Origin: Pelagicoccus sp. SDUM812005
GTDB taxonomy: Bacteria; Verrucomicrobiota; Verrucomicrobiia; Opitutales; Opitutaceae
Direction of reading: 5' to 3'
Assembly (NCBI RefSeq): GCF_031127875.1
Contig: NZ_JARXIA010000006.1
Location: 1-64,000 of the forward strand
Length of the DNA: 64,000 nt
Part shown: positions 26,403 through 35,052 of the stretch, piece after piece
How the letters are laid out: the number at the start of each line of letters is the position of its first letter
Position numbering within the stretch: the stretch's first letter is position 1
The notes under the pieces: generated by a model
Database searches by the model: none
Told to the model about the DNA's origin: nothing
What the model saw: the letters and a program-made list of their open reading frames with translations, nothing else
Translations under genes and position numbers: made by a program

Positions 26403-26784
26403 GGGAGAGACGGAGCGGATTGGCGTGGCGGGTTTGAAACCGTTTTGCCTGCGGGAAGTTCGAGATTTCGGTGCGACGGACGCTTGCTGCGAAATTCGTG
26501 GTTAAATGCGAGGGCGACACAATCAGAGGACCTAGCCTTGTTCAATTAAAACATGTACGTAATCTTGCGGCGACTGTGAGGTGATGTAGTCGAACTGTGG
26601 GTACGTGGCTGGGGAGGGATTCCCAAGCGGGGAAGCGGCGGGAGGAAAAATTTGGGAAAGGATTCCCAAAGGGGTGGTGTTCGCTGGCGGTGGAAACGAG
26701 TCGGTTCGGTGGGAAGTCCTTGTATTAGAGTGTGTTGTGTGGCGGTTGCGTGTATTGGCATATTGAATGCAGAAGGTTTCGCCT
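26403..26784. promoter_or_regulatory. Divergent control region with inverted repeat at 26651-26670
   Basis: About 380 bases between the kinase gene (minus) and the Spy-like gene (plus) hold both promoters. A perfect eight-base inverted repeat TTTGGGAA/TTCCCAAA with a four-base spacer lies 115 bases before the Spy-like start. A second, partial GGATTCCCAA half-site followed by GCGGGG occurs 40 bases upstream. This looks like an operator pair, but the regulator is unknown. Confidence 0.4.
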
Positions 26785-27216
26785 ATGAATATCTCTAAAC
26801 TGTTTCGTTTCGTACTTTGTGGTTTCACGCTTATCGCGGCGGCTAATCTGGGGGCTCAGGACCGGGGGCAGGCTCGCGGAGGAAGAGGGGGAATCGAGGG
26901 CTTGGTCCAGCAGCTGGACTTGAGCGATACGCAGAAGGACCAACTGAAGGCGGTCTTTGCGGAGTCGCGCGAGGCGCGCCAGGCGATTCTTGCCAAGCAT
27001 GGCATCGAGATGGGCAAGGGGGTGCGTCCCGATCGCGAGCAGATGCGGGAAGCCCAGCCTGAGATCGCGGCCTTGCGCAAGGAGACTGAGAGCAAGGCCA
27101 AGGCTTTGTTGAGCGAGGAGCAGATTTCGAAGTTGGAAGAGCTGCTCGCTGCGAACGATCGGGGTGGCAGAGCCGGCGGCAATCGGAAGCAGAACGCCGA
27201 CTCTGACGAGGAGTAA
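26785..27216 (+). CDS. Spy/CpxP-like exported helical protein
   Basis: A 143-residue protein with a signal peptide (residues about 1-25, ending NLGAQ). The mature part is helical with the LTxxQ-like segment LDLSDTQKDQLKAVFAESREARQAI and a second LSEEQISKLEELLAAND, the arrangement of periplasmic Spy/CpxP chaperones and of related metal-resistance proteins. Gly/Arg-rich stretches flank the helices. The start at 26785 is the ATG of the signal peptide; six codons upstream are open but not leader-like. An inverted repeat upstream may be its operator, and an intrinsic terminator follows. Envelope-stress function is inferred from the family. Confidence 0.72.
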   Translation: MNISKLFRFVLCGFTLIAAANLGAQDRGQARGGRGGIEGLVQQLDLSDTQKDQLKAVFAESREARQAILAKHGIEMGKGVRPDREQMREAQPEIAALRKETESKAKALLSEEQISKLEELLAANDRGGRAGGNRKQNADSDEE

Positions 27217-27265
27217 GATTTCTTAGTTGTACGTGTCGCGTATCCTATCGATGGGTACGCGTTAG

Positions 27266-27303
27266 AAGGTTCGCTGGAGTAGGGTCCGGCGAACCTTTTT
27301 TTT
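27266..27303 (+). terminator. Intrinsic terminator after the Spy-like gene
   Basis: A nine-base perfect stem AAGGTTCGC/GCGAACCTT with a 14-base loop is followed by a T-run of eight including the stem end. Confidence 0.88.
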
Positions 27304-27370
27304 GCGGCTTGAGATTGCTGGGCGGGGAATTCGGTTCGCAATTGCGGGGGGAGAGGTTTGTGGTTCCTGC

Positions 27371-27850
27371 GTGATTTCAATTCGGACGTATAAGTTGGTG
27401 GTATTCGACCTCGATTTTACCTTGTGGGATGCGGGTGGGGTGTGGTGCGATTGCTTGCAACCTCCGTTTTCCAAGCGGGATGGACGGGTGCTCGATGCGG
27501 CGAAGGCCTGGGTGCGTCCCTACGAGGAGATTCCGGAGTGCTTGCTCGATTTGGCGGCCGCGGGCTTGGACTTGGCCATCGCCTCGCGGACGACGCAGCC
27601 GCAGTGGGCCCGAACGCTCTTGGACCTGTTGGGCTTGCGGGAGCATTTCGCTTACGAGGAGATCTATCCTTCGTCGAAGGTGAGGCACTTTGCGGAGCTC
27701 AAGGCGGCGACGGGCTACCAGTACGGGGAGATGCTTTTCTTCGACGACGAAATGCGGAACATCGAGGAGGCCGGGGAGCTGGGCGTGCGTTGCGTGCATG
27801 TGCGAAACGGATTTCGCCGGGAGTTGCTCGACGCGGAGATTTCGCTTTAG
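27371..27850 (+). CDS. Magnesium-dependent phosphatase-1 (MDP-1) family HAD hydrolase
   Basis: A 159-residue HAD-superfamily phosphatase. Motif I is VVFDLDFTLWD with the nucleophile and acid/base Asp pair; motif II Ser/Thr lies in IASRTTQP; the conserved Lys in YPSSKVRHF is motif III; motif IV is LFFDDEMRNIEEA. The FTLW and SRT signatures are those of MDP-1, which acts on protein phosphotyrosine or on sugar phosphates. A GTG at 27371 is chosen because it places the DxD motif about 12 residues in, as in homologs; the upstream open frame runs through the preceding terminator. The next gene follows after nine bases. Confidence 0.83.
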   Translation: MISIRTYKLVVFDLDFTLWDAGGVWCDCLQPPFSKRDGRVLDAAKAWVRPYEEIPECLLDLAAAGLDLAIASRTTQPQWARTLLDLLGLREHFAYEEIYPSSKVRHFAELKAATGYQYGEMLFFDDEMRNIEEAGELGVRCVHVRNGFRRELLDAEISL

Positions 27851-27859
27851 CTGCGGGGG

Positions 27860-28351
27860 ATGGCGATTTGGTTGGTAGAGTACTTTGGCAGTCGCGAGCT
27901 CAATACTTTGTTTTGGGTGGCGACGGCGAGCTCGGCTCCCTTTTGGCTGCTCATGCTGGTGTGGCCGCGTAGTCGCCTGACCAATACGCTGTGTCGCCTT
28001 TGGTTGGCTCCGCCTTTGCTTGGGGTGTTTTATTTGTATTTGTTCTATCTGGCCTACGACGTTACGGGACTGCCGCGTTTGGAAGGCGTGGAGATGAAGA
28101 ACGTGCGGCGGTTTTGGGCGCATCCGATCTTGTTTATCGCCCTGTGGATGCATCGTTTGACGATGGACTTGTTCGTGGGGATCTGGATTTCCCGCTTCGC
28201 TCGCTTCCGCGGGTGGGAGGTGCGTTTCGAGCTGGTGCTGGTTTGGCTGTTGGGGCCGATCGGGACCTTGTTTTTCGCCGCTCGCTATTGGGTGGCGACT
28301 TTGATTGGCAAGTGGCGGTCGCGAAAGGAAGCGGTGACGGAGGAAGACTAG
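27860..28351 (+). CDS. ABA4-like (DUF4281) membrane protein
   Basis: A 163-residue protein with four hydrophobic helices. Its blocks resemble the ABA4/DUF4281 family: NTLFWVATASSAPFWLLMLVWPRSRLT near the start, AHPILFIALWMHRLTMDLFVGIWISR in the middle, and VLVWLLGPIGTLFFAARYW near the end. Plant ABA4 is needed for neoxanthin formation; bacterial members have no known role. It is nine bases after the MDP-1 gene, so the two are probably co-transcribed. It is convergent with the regulator gene at 28380. Confidence 0.78.
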   Translation: MAIWLVEYFGSRELNTLFWVATASSAPFWLLMLVWPRSRLTNTLCRLWLAPPLLGVFYLYLFYLAYDVTGLPRLEGVEMKNVRRFWAHPILFIALWMHRLTMDLFVGIWISRFARFRGWEVRFELVLVWLLGPIGTLFFAARYWVATLIGKWRSRKEAVTEED

Positions 28352-28379
28352 GTCAGCGCCTCTGTTCGCTGCTGCGGAC

Positions 28380-29561
28380 TTAGCTGTTTTGCTTTCGCCA
28401 CTGGCCGGGCGTTTGGCCGAGCTCGCGTCGGAAAACTTGCGAAAGGTAGGTGGCGGACTGGAAGCCTGACTCGGCCGCGATGTCCTCGAGGGTTCGCTTG
28501 CTGTGGGAGAGCAGGGTCTGGGCGCGTTGGAGCTTGTTGCGGAGGATCTCCTTGAAGATGGTCCGGCCGAGGTGGCGCTTGAATTCGTTTTCGAGCAGGG
28601 TGCGGCAAACGAAGGTTTGGGTGACGACTTGTTCGACGGAGATCGGATCGCAGGCGTGGGTTTTGATGAAGTCGAGAGCGCGGATGAGCTGAGGCGAGTC
28701 GATGGCGAGGATGTCGGTGGAAGCTCGGGTGACCACGGCGCGGCAGGGGACGAGCTGCTCTTTAGGTATCCGTTTTTTGGGGGCGCGCATCATCTGGTGG
28801 AGCAGGCTGGCGGCGAGGTGCCCGACGCGGGCGGCGTCGGTGGCGACGCTTGAAAGCGGAGTGGGCGAGAGGGTGCAGAGGTGCTCGTCGTTGTCGACCC
28901 CGAGCACGGCTAGGTTTTCGGGAACGGAGATTCCCGAGCGGGTGGCGGCGTCGATCGTTTCGCGGGCTAGGAGGTCGTCGACGCAGAGGATTGCGGTGCG
29001 GTCGTCGAGGGTTTTGAGCCATTTGGAGATGCGCTTTTGTTGGGCTTCCCAAGTGGCGTTGGGGCGGCCGAGGCGGGTGTCGGTGAAAGTGGCGCAGGGG
29101 TAGCCCGCTTGGGAAACCTGTTGCTGGAAGTAGGCGCAGCGCTGGTCGAGGTGGGGATGGTAGCCGCTGGGGGCGCCTACGATGGCGAATCGTTCGAATC
29201 CGTGATCGCGGAAGTGTTGGAAAGCCAGTTCGGCGACGCTGCGGTTGTCGACCCCGACGAAAGGCGTAGGCAGGTCCGGCAGGATGCCGCGCAGGTCGAT
29301 CAGGGGAATATTGCGAGAGAGGAGAAGTTCGGCTGTATCGGAATCGCTAATACGGGCAAGGATACCGTCGCCATCCCAATTCCTAAGCCAGGAGGGCGCG
29401 GCTCGAGCGAAGCCCGAGGGTTCGAAGTAGACCGACCAGCTCGGGTTTTCGCGGTTGAAGCGGGCGATGCCCTCCAGCAGTCCGCGTCCGTAGGCGCGGG
29501 AGGTTTCGATCAGCAGGGCTACTTTGAGTCTTCGGGGCTGGCGGGGGCGAGGGGTCCTCAT
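28380..29561 (-). CDS. XylR-type AraC family transcriptional regulator with LacI-like sensor domain
   Basis: A 393-residue regulator. Residues about 12-280 are a type I periplasmic-binding-like domain (KVALLIETSRAYGRGLLEGIARF, then VGVDNRSVAELAFQHFRDHGF and LGVDNDEHLCTLSPTPLSSV), as in LacI proteins and E. coli XylR. The last 100 residues hold two AraC helix-turn-helix units (VEQVVTQTFVCRTLLENEFKRHLG and LEDIAAESGFQSATYLSQVFRRELGQTPGQWRK). It probably binds a sugar such as xylose or arabinose and controls the plus-strand sugar genes that start just downstream of its divergent promoter. The start ATG at 29561 gives the normal N-terminus. Confidence 0.9.
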   Translation of the reverse strand: MRTPRPRQPRRLKVALLIETSRAYGRGLLEGIARFNRENPSWSVYFEPSGFARAAPSWLRNWDGDGILARISDSDTAELLLSRNIPLIDLRGILPDLPTPFVGVDNRSVAELAFQHFRDHGFERFAIVGAPSGYHPHLDQRCAYFQQQVSQAGYPCATFTDTRLGRPNATWEAQQKRISKWLKTLDDRTAILCVDDLLARETIDAATRSGISVPENLAVLGVDNDEHLCTLSPTPLSSVATDAARVGHLAASLLHQMMRAPKKRIPKEQLVPCRAVVTRASTDILAIDSPQLIRALDFIKTHACDPISVEQVVTQTFVCRTLLENEFKRHLGRTIFKEILRNKLQRAQTLLSHSKRTLEDIAAESGFQSATYLSQVFRRELGQTPGQWRKQNS

Positions 29562-29666
29562 CTCTCGGCAAGCTTGGGAGATTTTCTCTGGGATACGAGA
29601 AAACTTAATAAAAATAAGAGAACAGGTAATGTGTGGGGAGCGTTTTTCCGCTATGATGCGGTGATT

Positions 29667-30455
29667 ATGTCGAAGGTGCAGGACGAAGAGGAATTGTTGT
29701 TTGCGAGGGAGTCGCGACTGGCGATGCGTCGCGGAGAGTGGACGGGGGTAACGCAGTTTCGGGCCAGGGATCAGGTGCTGGCCAACTTGGTGGTGGTCTC
29801 GAAGGACTTGGCTTACGACTTCGTGGTGTATTGCCAGCGCAATCCCAAGCCCTGCCCATTGATCGAGATATTGGAGCCCGGCGATCCGGAGCCCCGCTAC
29901 AGCGCGCCCGGAGCGGACTTGCGAACCGATTTGGCCAGCTACCGCGTGTTTCGGGAGGGCGAGTTCGAGGCGGACGTGCGGGAGATCGGAGATTTGTGGC
30001 GGGATGACAGCGTGGCGTTCCTGATCGGTTCGAGTCTTTCCTTCGACAATGCTTTGGCGCGAGCGGGGGTTCCGTATTCGCCGGATGTCTGGGTATTGAA
30101 TTCGTCGATACCGACGCGTCCGTCCGGGAAGTTTTCCGGCAACATGGTGATTACTATGCGTTGGATGAGCGCGGAGCAGGCGGTGATCGCCACTCAGTTG
30201 ACCGCTCGCTACTACAACAACCATGGCGCTCCGGTGCATATCGGCGATCCGGCGGCGATCGGCGCGGACCTGGAGAATCCGATTGTGGGCGCTCCGGTTG
30301 AGAGGATCCCGGAGGGAGTGGTGCCGGTCTTTTGGGCCTGTGGGGTGACGCCTCAGGTGACCTTGCTGGGGGCGAAGCCCGATTTGTTGATCACCCATAC
30401 GCCGGCGCATCCATTCATGTGCGATTTGAAGGTGGACCGAATTTGCCTGCCTTGA
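29667..30455 (+). CDS. DUF1445 family protein (putative hydro-lyase / D-glutamate cyclase family)
   Basis: A 262-residue cytoplasmic protein, the normal length of this family. Typical blocks are VVSKDLAYDFVVYCQRNPKPCPLIEI, DLASYRVFREGE, SVAFLIGSSLSFDNALARAG, the GNMVITMRWM strand, HGAPVHIGDPAAIG, VPVFWACGVTPQV and the C-terminal ITHTPAHPFMCDLK. Members were annotated as hydro-lyases and are related to mitochondrial D-glutamate cyclase. It starts 105 bases from the divergent XylR-type regulator and could be under its control. The ATG at 29667 is chosen by family length; the frame is open much further upstream within the regulator gene. Confidence 0.86.
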   Translation: MSKVQDEEELLFARESRLAMRRGEWTGVTQFRARDQVLANLVVVSKDLAYDFVVYCQRNPKPCPLIEILEPGDPEPRYSAPGADLRTDLASYRVFREGEFEADVREIGDLWRDDSVAFLIGSSLSFDNALARAGVPYSPDVWVLNSSIPTRPSGKFSGNMVITMRWMSAEQAVIATQLTARYYNNHGAPVHIGDPAAIGADLENPIVGAPVERIPEGVVPVFWACGVTPQVTLLGAKPDLLITHTPAHPFMCDLKVDRICLP

Positions 30456-30485
30456 TGGGCGTTGAATTAGACCTGCCCTGCGGCT

Positions 30486-30497
30486 GTCGCAAGCGAC
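30486..30497. promoter_or_regulatory. Short palindrome before the oxidoreductase gene
   Basis: GTCGC/GCGAC separated by AA lies 40 bases before the Gfo/Idh/MocA start. It may be an operator half or a fragment of a dispersed palindromic repeat; the evidence is slight. Confidence 0.3.
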
Positions 30498-30536
30498 TGT
30501 CCTACTAAAAGAACCCTATAAAACGAAGACCCCAAA

Positions 30537-31856
30537 ATGATAAGAAGAGACTTTATTCGCGCCGCTAGTGGAGTGGGGGCAGGCTTGGCCCTGTCGCTCA
30601 AAGGCTTTGCCGCCTCGGAAGCGGAGGGCAAGAGGAAGCGTTCGGCTAACGACCGTATCAACGTAGGCTTGATCGGGGTGAAGAATCTCGGCGGCAAGGT
30701 TCATTTGCCGTCGGTGGTGGGATCGCCGGAGTGCCAGCTAGTGGGGATTTGCGATGTCGACGCGAAGGTCGCGGAGGAGGCCTTGAATACGGCGGAAGGG
30801 CTCTATGCGGAGCAGGCAGGGAAAAGTGGATACAAGGGGATCCGGACCTACGGCGATTTTCGCGAGCTGCTGCAGCGCAAGGATCTGGATGCGGTGATGA
30901 TTGCGACGCCTGATCATTGGCATGTGCCGATCGCGAAGGAGGCGATCCGAGCGGGCTTGGACGTTTATGTGGAGAAGCCGCTTTCCTTGCATATCGAGGA
31001 AGGGCGGGAGCTGGTGGAGTTGTTGAAGGTCCATCCGCGGATCTTGCAGGTCGGAAGTCAGCAGCGTTCGCAGGATCGCTTCATCATTGCCAGCGAATTT
31101 GTGAGGAACGGCTTGCTGGGAGAGGTCAAGCATGTGGATGTATCCATCAATACCCGACCGGGCAGCGCGGAGAAGTGGAAGCCGGAGCCGATTCCGGAGG
31201 GGCTCGACTACGACATGTGGTTAGGCCCGGCCCCTTGGTCGGACTACCATTCGGATCGCCTTCACTACAACTTTCGCTTCATGCCGGAGATTTCCGGCGG
31301 GGAGATCGCGAACTGGGGTGCCCACTTTCTCGATACGGCGCAGATGGGATTGGGAACGGATGTGACGGGGCCGGTTTCGGTGCGAGGAATGGGGCAGCGG
31401 AATCCGGTCGGGGCGCGGCATACCAGCTATTTCGATCTCGATGTAGACTACGAGTATGGGAATGGGGTGACGATGAAGTTAAGGTCCGGGAAGAACGGGG
31501 TTACCTTTTTCGGGACGAGCGGGCAGCTTTACGTGAACCGGGAGGAGCTTTGGACGAATCCGAAGGACTTGATCCGCGAATACAAGGGGCAGCAGGAGGA
31601 CTTGGCGATACGCTTGCGGCGGACCAAGGGCGGCCACTTCCAGAATTGGCTGGCCTGCGTGCGCTCGCGTCGGGCGGAGGACTTGCACGCTCCGGTAGAG
31701 GTGGGGCATCGCTCGGCGACGCTGTGTCACCTGGCTAACATCTCGATCGATCTGGGTCGTCCGCTGTACTGGAACCCCGAGCGGGAGAGTTTCTTGGACG
31801 ACGCTCATGCGAATGCCTTGAGAAACCGTCCAGCCCGCGCGAAGTGGAGCTTCTAG
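30537..31856 (+). CDS. Gfo/Idh/MocA family oxidoreductase, Tat-exported
   Basis: A 439-residue NAD(P)-dependent dehydrogenase of the sugar-oxidising type. A twin-arginine leader (IRRDFIRAASG, residues 2-12) predicts export in folded form with cofactor bound. The Rossmann fold begins at about residue 41 (INVGLIGVKNLGGKVHLPSVV, a variant of GxGxxG), and VYVEKPLSLH holds the catalytic Lys motif. The C-terminal half has the family pattern NYNFRF-like HYNFRFMPEISGGEIANWGAHFLD. Verrucomicrobia encode many such exported forms next to ThuA proteins, as here: the ThuA gene follows after two bases. The substrate is probably a sugar or sugar acid, not determinable here. Confidence 0.9.
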   Translation: MIRRDFIRAASGVGAGLALSLKGFAASEAEGKRKRSANDRINVGLIGVKNLGGKVHLPSVVGSPECQLVGICDVDAKVAEEALNTAEGLYAEQAGKSGYKGIRTYGDFRELLQRKDLDAVMIATPDHWHVPIAKEAIRAGLDVYVEKPLSLHIEEGRELVELLKVHPRILQVGSQQRSQDRFIIASEFVRNGLLGEVKHVDVSINTRPGSAEKWKPEPIPEGLDYDMWLGPAPWSDYHSDRLHYNFRFMPEISGGEIANWGAHFLDTAQMGLGTDVTGPVSVRGMGQRNPVGARHTSYFDLDVDYEYGNGVTMKLRSGKNGVTFFGTSGQLYVNREELWTNPKDLIREYKGQQEDLAIRLRRTKGGHFQNWLACVRSRRAEDLHAPVEVGHRSATLCHLANISIDLGRPLYWNPERESFLDDAHANALRNRPARAKWSF

Positions 31857-31858
31857 CG

Positions 31859-32563
31859 ATGAAGCGATTCCTTTGGGTAGGCGTTTTTTTGGCGCTGGCG
31901 TGTTTGACGTCGGCGGGAGCGGAGCCCGTGCGGGTGCACATGCTGTCGGGCTCGGCTGAATACCGATCCGAGGAGAGTCTGTTGGGCTGGGCGGAGCGCC
32001 TGGAGGAGCTCTACGGGGTGCAGTCGAGCTTCTCGTTGGGGACGGATAAGGTCGCTGCGGTGGCGGGCTTGGAAGGTCTGGAGAAGGCGGACGTGTTGGT
32101 GTTTTTTTGTCGGCGCTGGGAGCTGGAAGGCGAGCAGGCCCAGTGCATCGTCGATTGGTGCGAGGCGGGGAAGCCGGTGTTGGCGATACGCACCGCGAGC
32201 CATGCCTTCCAGTTCTACCAGGAATTCGATTCCAAGGTGTTGGGCGGCAGCTACAGCGGTCATGGTCCGGCGGAGGAGGGGATCCGTATTCAGATCGTGG
32301 AGGCGAATGCATCCGACCCGATCCTCTACGGGCTCGAGGGCTGGACGCGGCCGGGCAAGCTGTATCGGAATCCCGAGCTGGCCGCGGACGTGGAAGCGCT
32401 CCTGCGGGCGAGCTCTCCCACGGAGGAGGCTCCGGTCGCATGGAAGCGAGTGAATGGGACGCAGCGGGTGTTTTACTCCAGCCTCGGCGTGCCGGCTGAC
32501 TTTCGGGACGAGCGCTTTCTGGGCATGCTGGAGCGGGCTTTGTTCTGGGTGGCGGGACGCTAG
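31859..32563 (+). CDS. ThuA-like domain exported protein
   Basis: A 234-residue protein with a signal peptide (MKRFLWVGVFLALACLTSAGA). The ThuA-like, class I glutamine-amidotransferase-related fold shows in VRVHMLSGSAEYRSEESLLGWAERLEE, ADVLVFFCRRWELEGEQ, IVDWCEAGKPVLAIRTASHAFQFY, YSGHG and TQRVFYSSLGVPADF. ThuA of rhizobia takes part in trehalose use, oxidising sugars together with a Gfo/Idh/MocA protein. The two-base distance to the oxidoreductase gene points to a single transcript and a joint role in sugar oxidation. Confidence 0.87.
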   Translation: MKRFLWVGVFLALACLTSAGAEPVRVHMLSGSAEYRSEESLLGWAERLEELYGVQSSFSLGTDKVAAVAGLEGLEKADVLVFFCRRWELEGEQAQCIVDWCEAGKPVLAIRTASHAFQFYQEFDSKVLGGSYSGHGPAEEGIRIQIVEANASDPILYGLEGWTRPGKLYRNPELAADVEALLRASSPTEEAPVAWKRVNGTQRVFYSSLGVPADFRDERFLGMLERALFWVAGR

Positions 32564-32680
32564 GGCGGTTTCGCGGCTGCAATCTATGGGTTTGCCAATC
32601 GCGATTCGTATCGTACGAATCGGAGTACATGAAACTCGGGGGCGGTATTTGCCGCCTCTTGATCGAATGGACTCACGCAT

Positions 32681-33001
32681 ATGGCAATTGAAAGCAAGAA
32701 AGAGGCAGCTCCCTCTGCCAAAGAACCTTCCCAATGGACGTTTTTCTCGAACCACGCCCATGTCCTGCTCTGTTTGGATAAGGGCGGCGACAAGGTGCTG
32801 CGCGACGTGGCCGTGGAGGTCGGGATAACGGAGCGGGCGGTGCAGAAGATCGTATCCGACCTGGAGGTGGCCGGCATCATTACCCGTTTCAAGGAAGGGC
32901 GCCGCAATCGCTACAAGATCAATCGCCGGGTGAAGCTGCGCCACGCCATCGAGTCGCACCGTTCGGTCGGCGACCTGCTGGACTTCGTGCACAAGGACTG
33001 A
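32681..33001 (+). CDS. Winged-helix transcriptional regulator
   Basis: A 106-residue protein with a MarR/ArsR-like winged helix: WTFFSNHAHVLLCLDKGGDKVLRDVAVEVGITERAVQKIVSDLEVAGIITRFKEGRRNRYKINRRV (residues about 19-85), where ERAVQKIVSDLE is the recognition helix and GRRNRYKI the wing. A short N-terminal Lys-rich segment and the C-terminal RHAIESHRSVGDLLDFVHKD complete it. Small stand-alone regulators of this kind occur widely in Opitutae and Planctomycetes. It precedes the first GH43 gene by 82 bases, but its target is unknown. Confidence 0.85.
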   Translation: MAIESKKEAAPSAKEPSQWTFFSNHAHVLLCLDKGGDKVLRDVAVEVGITERAVQKIVSDLEVAGIITRFKEGRRNRYKINRRVKLRHAIESHRSVGDLLDFVHKD

Positions 33002-33055
33002 GGCGAGGCGCCGCGAGCGGCCGGGCGAGGGCTGGCCGCGTTTTTTTCCGTCTGA

Positions 33056-33085
33056 TTTGGCGGGTTCGAGTGGAAGGGGGCGCAT
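33056..33085 (+). promoter_or_regulatory. Candidate sugar-regulon motif, copy A
   Basis: TTTGGCGGG, a second imperfect TTCGAGTGG unit and a GCGCAT box lie in the same geometry as at 38079-38108 and 41729-41758 (24 bases from TTTGG to GCGCAT). Here the ATG of the box is the chosen start of the GH43 gene. This copy is the least exact of the three. Confidence 0.35.
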
Positions 33086-34061
33086 GTCTAAGGGTATGAA
33101 GACCCTTACCCTTTTTGCCGCGTGGGCGGTAGCAGCCTCGGCCTATGCTGGGAATCCGATCATCACGGACGTTTTTACGGCGGATCCGGCCGCCATGGTG
33201 CATGGCGACACAGTCTACCTCTACACGGGGCACGACGAGGCCTTGCCCGACAAGCCCGGCTACGTGATGGACGATTGGCTCTGCTTCTCGTCCACGGACA
33301 TGGTCAACTGGAAGCCGGAGGGCTCGATTCTTTCGCTGGAGGACTTTCCTTGGGCCAAGGCAAACGCCTGGGCGGCCCATACCATCGAGCGGGACGGGAG
33401 GTTTTTCTGGTACGTCTCGGTCTGGCGGGGCGAAGGCTTGGGCTTCGCGGTAGGGGTGGCTACGGCCGACAGCCCCACGGGGCCGTTTAGCGATCCCCTT
33501 GGCGGGCCGCTGGTTTCCAGCGACATGACTCCTGATCCGATCAACCCCGAAGGGCGCCGCGTGACCTGGGACGACATCGACCCGGCGGCCTTCATCGACG
33601 AGGACGGGCAGGCCTACCTGTTTTGGGGCAATACGAACCTCTATTGGGCGAAGCTTAAGGACGACATGATCGAGCTCGACGGCGAGATCCATCAGATCGA
33701 GCTGCCCCATTTTACCGAAGCGCCTTGGGTGCACAAGAAGGGCGATCTCTACTACCTGACCTATGCTTGGGGCTTTCCGGAGCGCACGGCTTACGCGACT
33801 TCGAAGAGCGTCACCGGTCCGTGGGAGTACCGTGGCGTGATCAAGGGCTTGGCGGGCAACTGCAATACGAACCACCAGTCCATCATCGAGTTCAAGGGGC
33901 GCGACTACTTCATCTATCACAATGGCGGTTTGCTGACGGGCGGTAGCTTTCGCCGCTCCGTATGCATAGACGAACTACGCTACAACGAGGACGGAAGCTT
34001 GCAGCGCATCGTTTCCACCTTGGAAGGCGTTCCGTCGGCGGACGAACCTCGAGCGAAATAG
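33084..34061 (+). CDS. GH43 family glycoside hydrolase, exported
   Basis: A 325-residue five-bladed beta-propeller enzyme acting on beta-xylosides or alpha-L-arabinofuranosides. A signal peptide covers residues about 1-22. GH43 catalytic positions are visible: the base Asp in FTADPAAMVHGDTVYLYTGHDE (D34), the pKa-modulating Asp in DDIDPAAFIDEDGQAYLFWG, and the acid Glu in FTEAPWVHKKGDLYYLTYA. TSKSVTGPWEY and NHQSIIEFKGRDYFIYHNG complete the fold. The ATG at 33084 has a GGAAGGGGG leader at good spacing; the next ATG (33096) does not. It lies 22 bases before a close paralog and is probably co-transcribed with it. Confidence 0.9.
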   Translation: MSKGMKTLTLFAAWAVAASAYAGNPIITDVFTADPAAMVHGDTVYLYTGHDEALPDKPGYVMDDWLCFSSTDMVNWKPEGSILSLEDFPWAKANAWAAHTIERDGRFFWYVSVWRGEGLGFAVGVATADSPTGPFSDPLGGPLVSSDMTPDPINPEGRRVTWDDIDPAAFIDEDGQAYLFWGNTNLYWAKLKDDMIELDGEIHQIELPHFTEAPWVHKKGDLYYLTYAWGFPERTAYATSKSVTGPWEYRGVIKGLAGNCNTNHQSIIEFKGRDYFIYHNGGLLTGGSFRRSVCIDELRYNEDGSLQRIVSTLEGVPSADEPRAK

Positions 34062-34083
34062 CGTATCCATTAACTGATCACAA

Positions 34084-35052
34084 ATGACTTCGAAATTGAG
34101 AACCACACTTTTGGCGGCAATAGGCTTGGGCCTTGCTGCGGCAGCTTGGGCCGATCCCGCCCAGTATCGCGGCAATCCCATCGTGACGGATATGTTTACG
34201 GCGGACCCTGCTCCGTTGGTCCATGGCGATACGCTCTACCTCTATACGGGTCACGATATCCAGAACGAGACGGATCGCTTCTTCAAGATGCACGACTGGT
34301 ATGCTTTTTCCACTACGAACATGGTGGACTACGAGAAGCACGGTCCGTTGCTATCGGTGGACGACTTTGCATGGGCTCAGGGGGACGCGTTTGCCAGCCA
34401 TGTCACGGAGCGGGACGGCAAGTTCTATTGGTACGTCTCGATTCGCCACAAGGAAATCCGCGTGCATGAAGGTTTCGCGATCGGCGTAGCGGTGAGCGAT
34501 AGTCCGACTGGCCCGTTTCGCGACGCCATCGGCGGGCCTTTGATTACGGACGAGACGCCGAATTCAGTAGTGCTGAACATCGACCCGGCGGTCTACGTCG
34601 ACGACGATGGGCAGGCCTATCTCTACTGGGGGTCCTGGAACGAAGGGCGCTGGGCGCGGCTCAAGGACAACATGCTCGAGCTGGAAGGGGAGGTGCATAC
34701 CTTGGAGGCCCACAACTTCTTCGAGGCGCCGTTTATCCACAAGCGGGGCGATACCTACTACCTCACCTACGCGTCGCATTACCCGTCGACCACCGAGTAC
34801 TCCACCAGCGACAGCGTGACGGGGCCTTGGACCTACCGAGGCGTGATCAACGATCTGCTGCCCAAGTCAGAGACGAACCATCAGGGCATCGTGGAGTTCA
34901 AGGGCAATTGGTATTTCGTCTACCACAACGCGGGCTTGCCCGGCGGCGGGGTGTACCGGCGTTCCCTTTGCGTGGACAAGCTCGAGTACGACGAAGAGGG
35001 CTTGATCAAGAAGGTGGTCCGCACCCAGACCAGCGTGCCGCGGATCGACTAG
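34084..35052 (+). CDS. GH43 family glycoside hydrolase, exported (paralog)
   Basis: A 322-residue paralog of the preceding GH43, likely from tandem duplication. It has a signal peptide (residues 1-24, ending AWADP), the base Asp in FTADPAPLVHGDTLYLYTGHD, the modulating Asp in LNIDPAVYVDDDGQAYLYWGS and the acid Glu in FFEAPFIHKRGDTYYLTYA. Differences between the two lie mainly in the loops around the active site (FFKMHDWYAF against DDWLCF), so substrate preference may differ, for example xylan side chains against arabinan. No extra carbohydrate-binding module is present. Confidence 0.9.
   Translation: MTSKLRTTLLAAIGLGLAAAAWADPAQYRGNPIVTDMFTADPAPLVHGDTLYLYTGHDIQNETDRFFKMHDWYAFSTTNMVDYEKHGPLLSVDDFAWAQGDAFASHVTERDGKFYWYVSIRHKEIRVHEGFAIGVAVSDSPTGPFRDAIGGPLITDETPNSVVLNIDPAVYVDDDGQAYLYWGSWNEGRWARLKDNMLELEGEVHTLEAHNFFEAPFIHKRGDTYYLTYASHYPSTTEYSTSDSVTGPWTYRGVINDLLPKSETNHQGIVEFKGNWYFVYHNAGLPGGGVYRRSLCVDKLEYDEEGLIKKVVRTQTSVPRID

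Noticed and set aside
29165-29205. A T-loop-like TTCGAATCC as a possible tRNA
   Set aside because: It lies inside the XylR-type coding sequence and no acceptor stem or anticodon arm can be formed around it.
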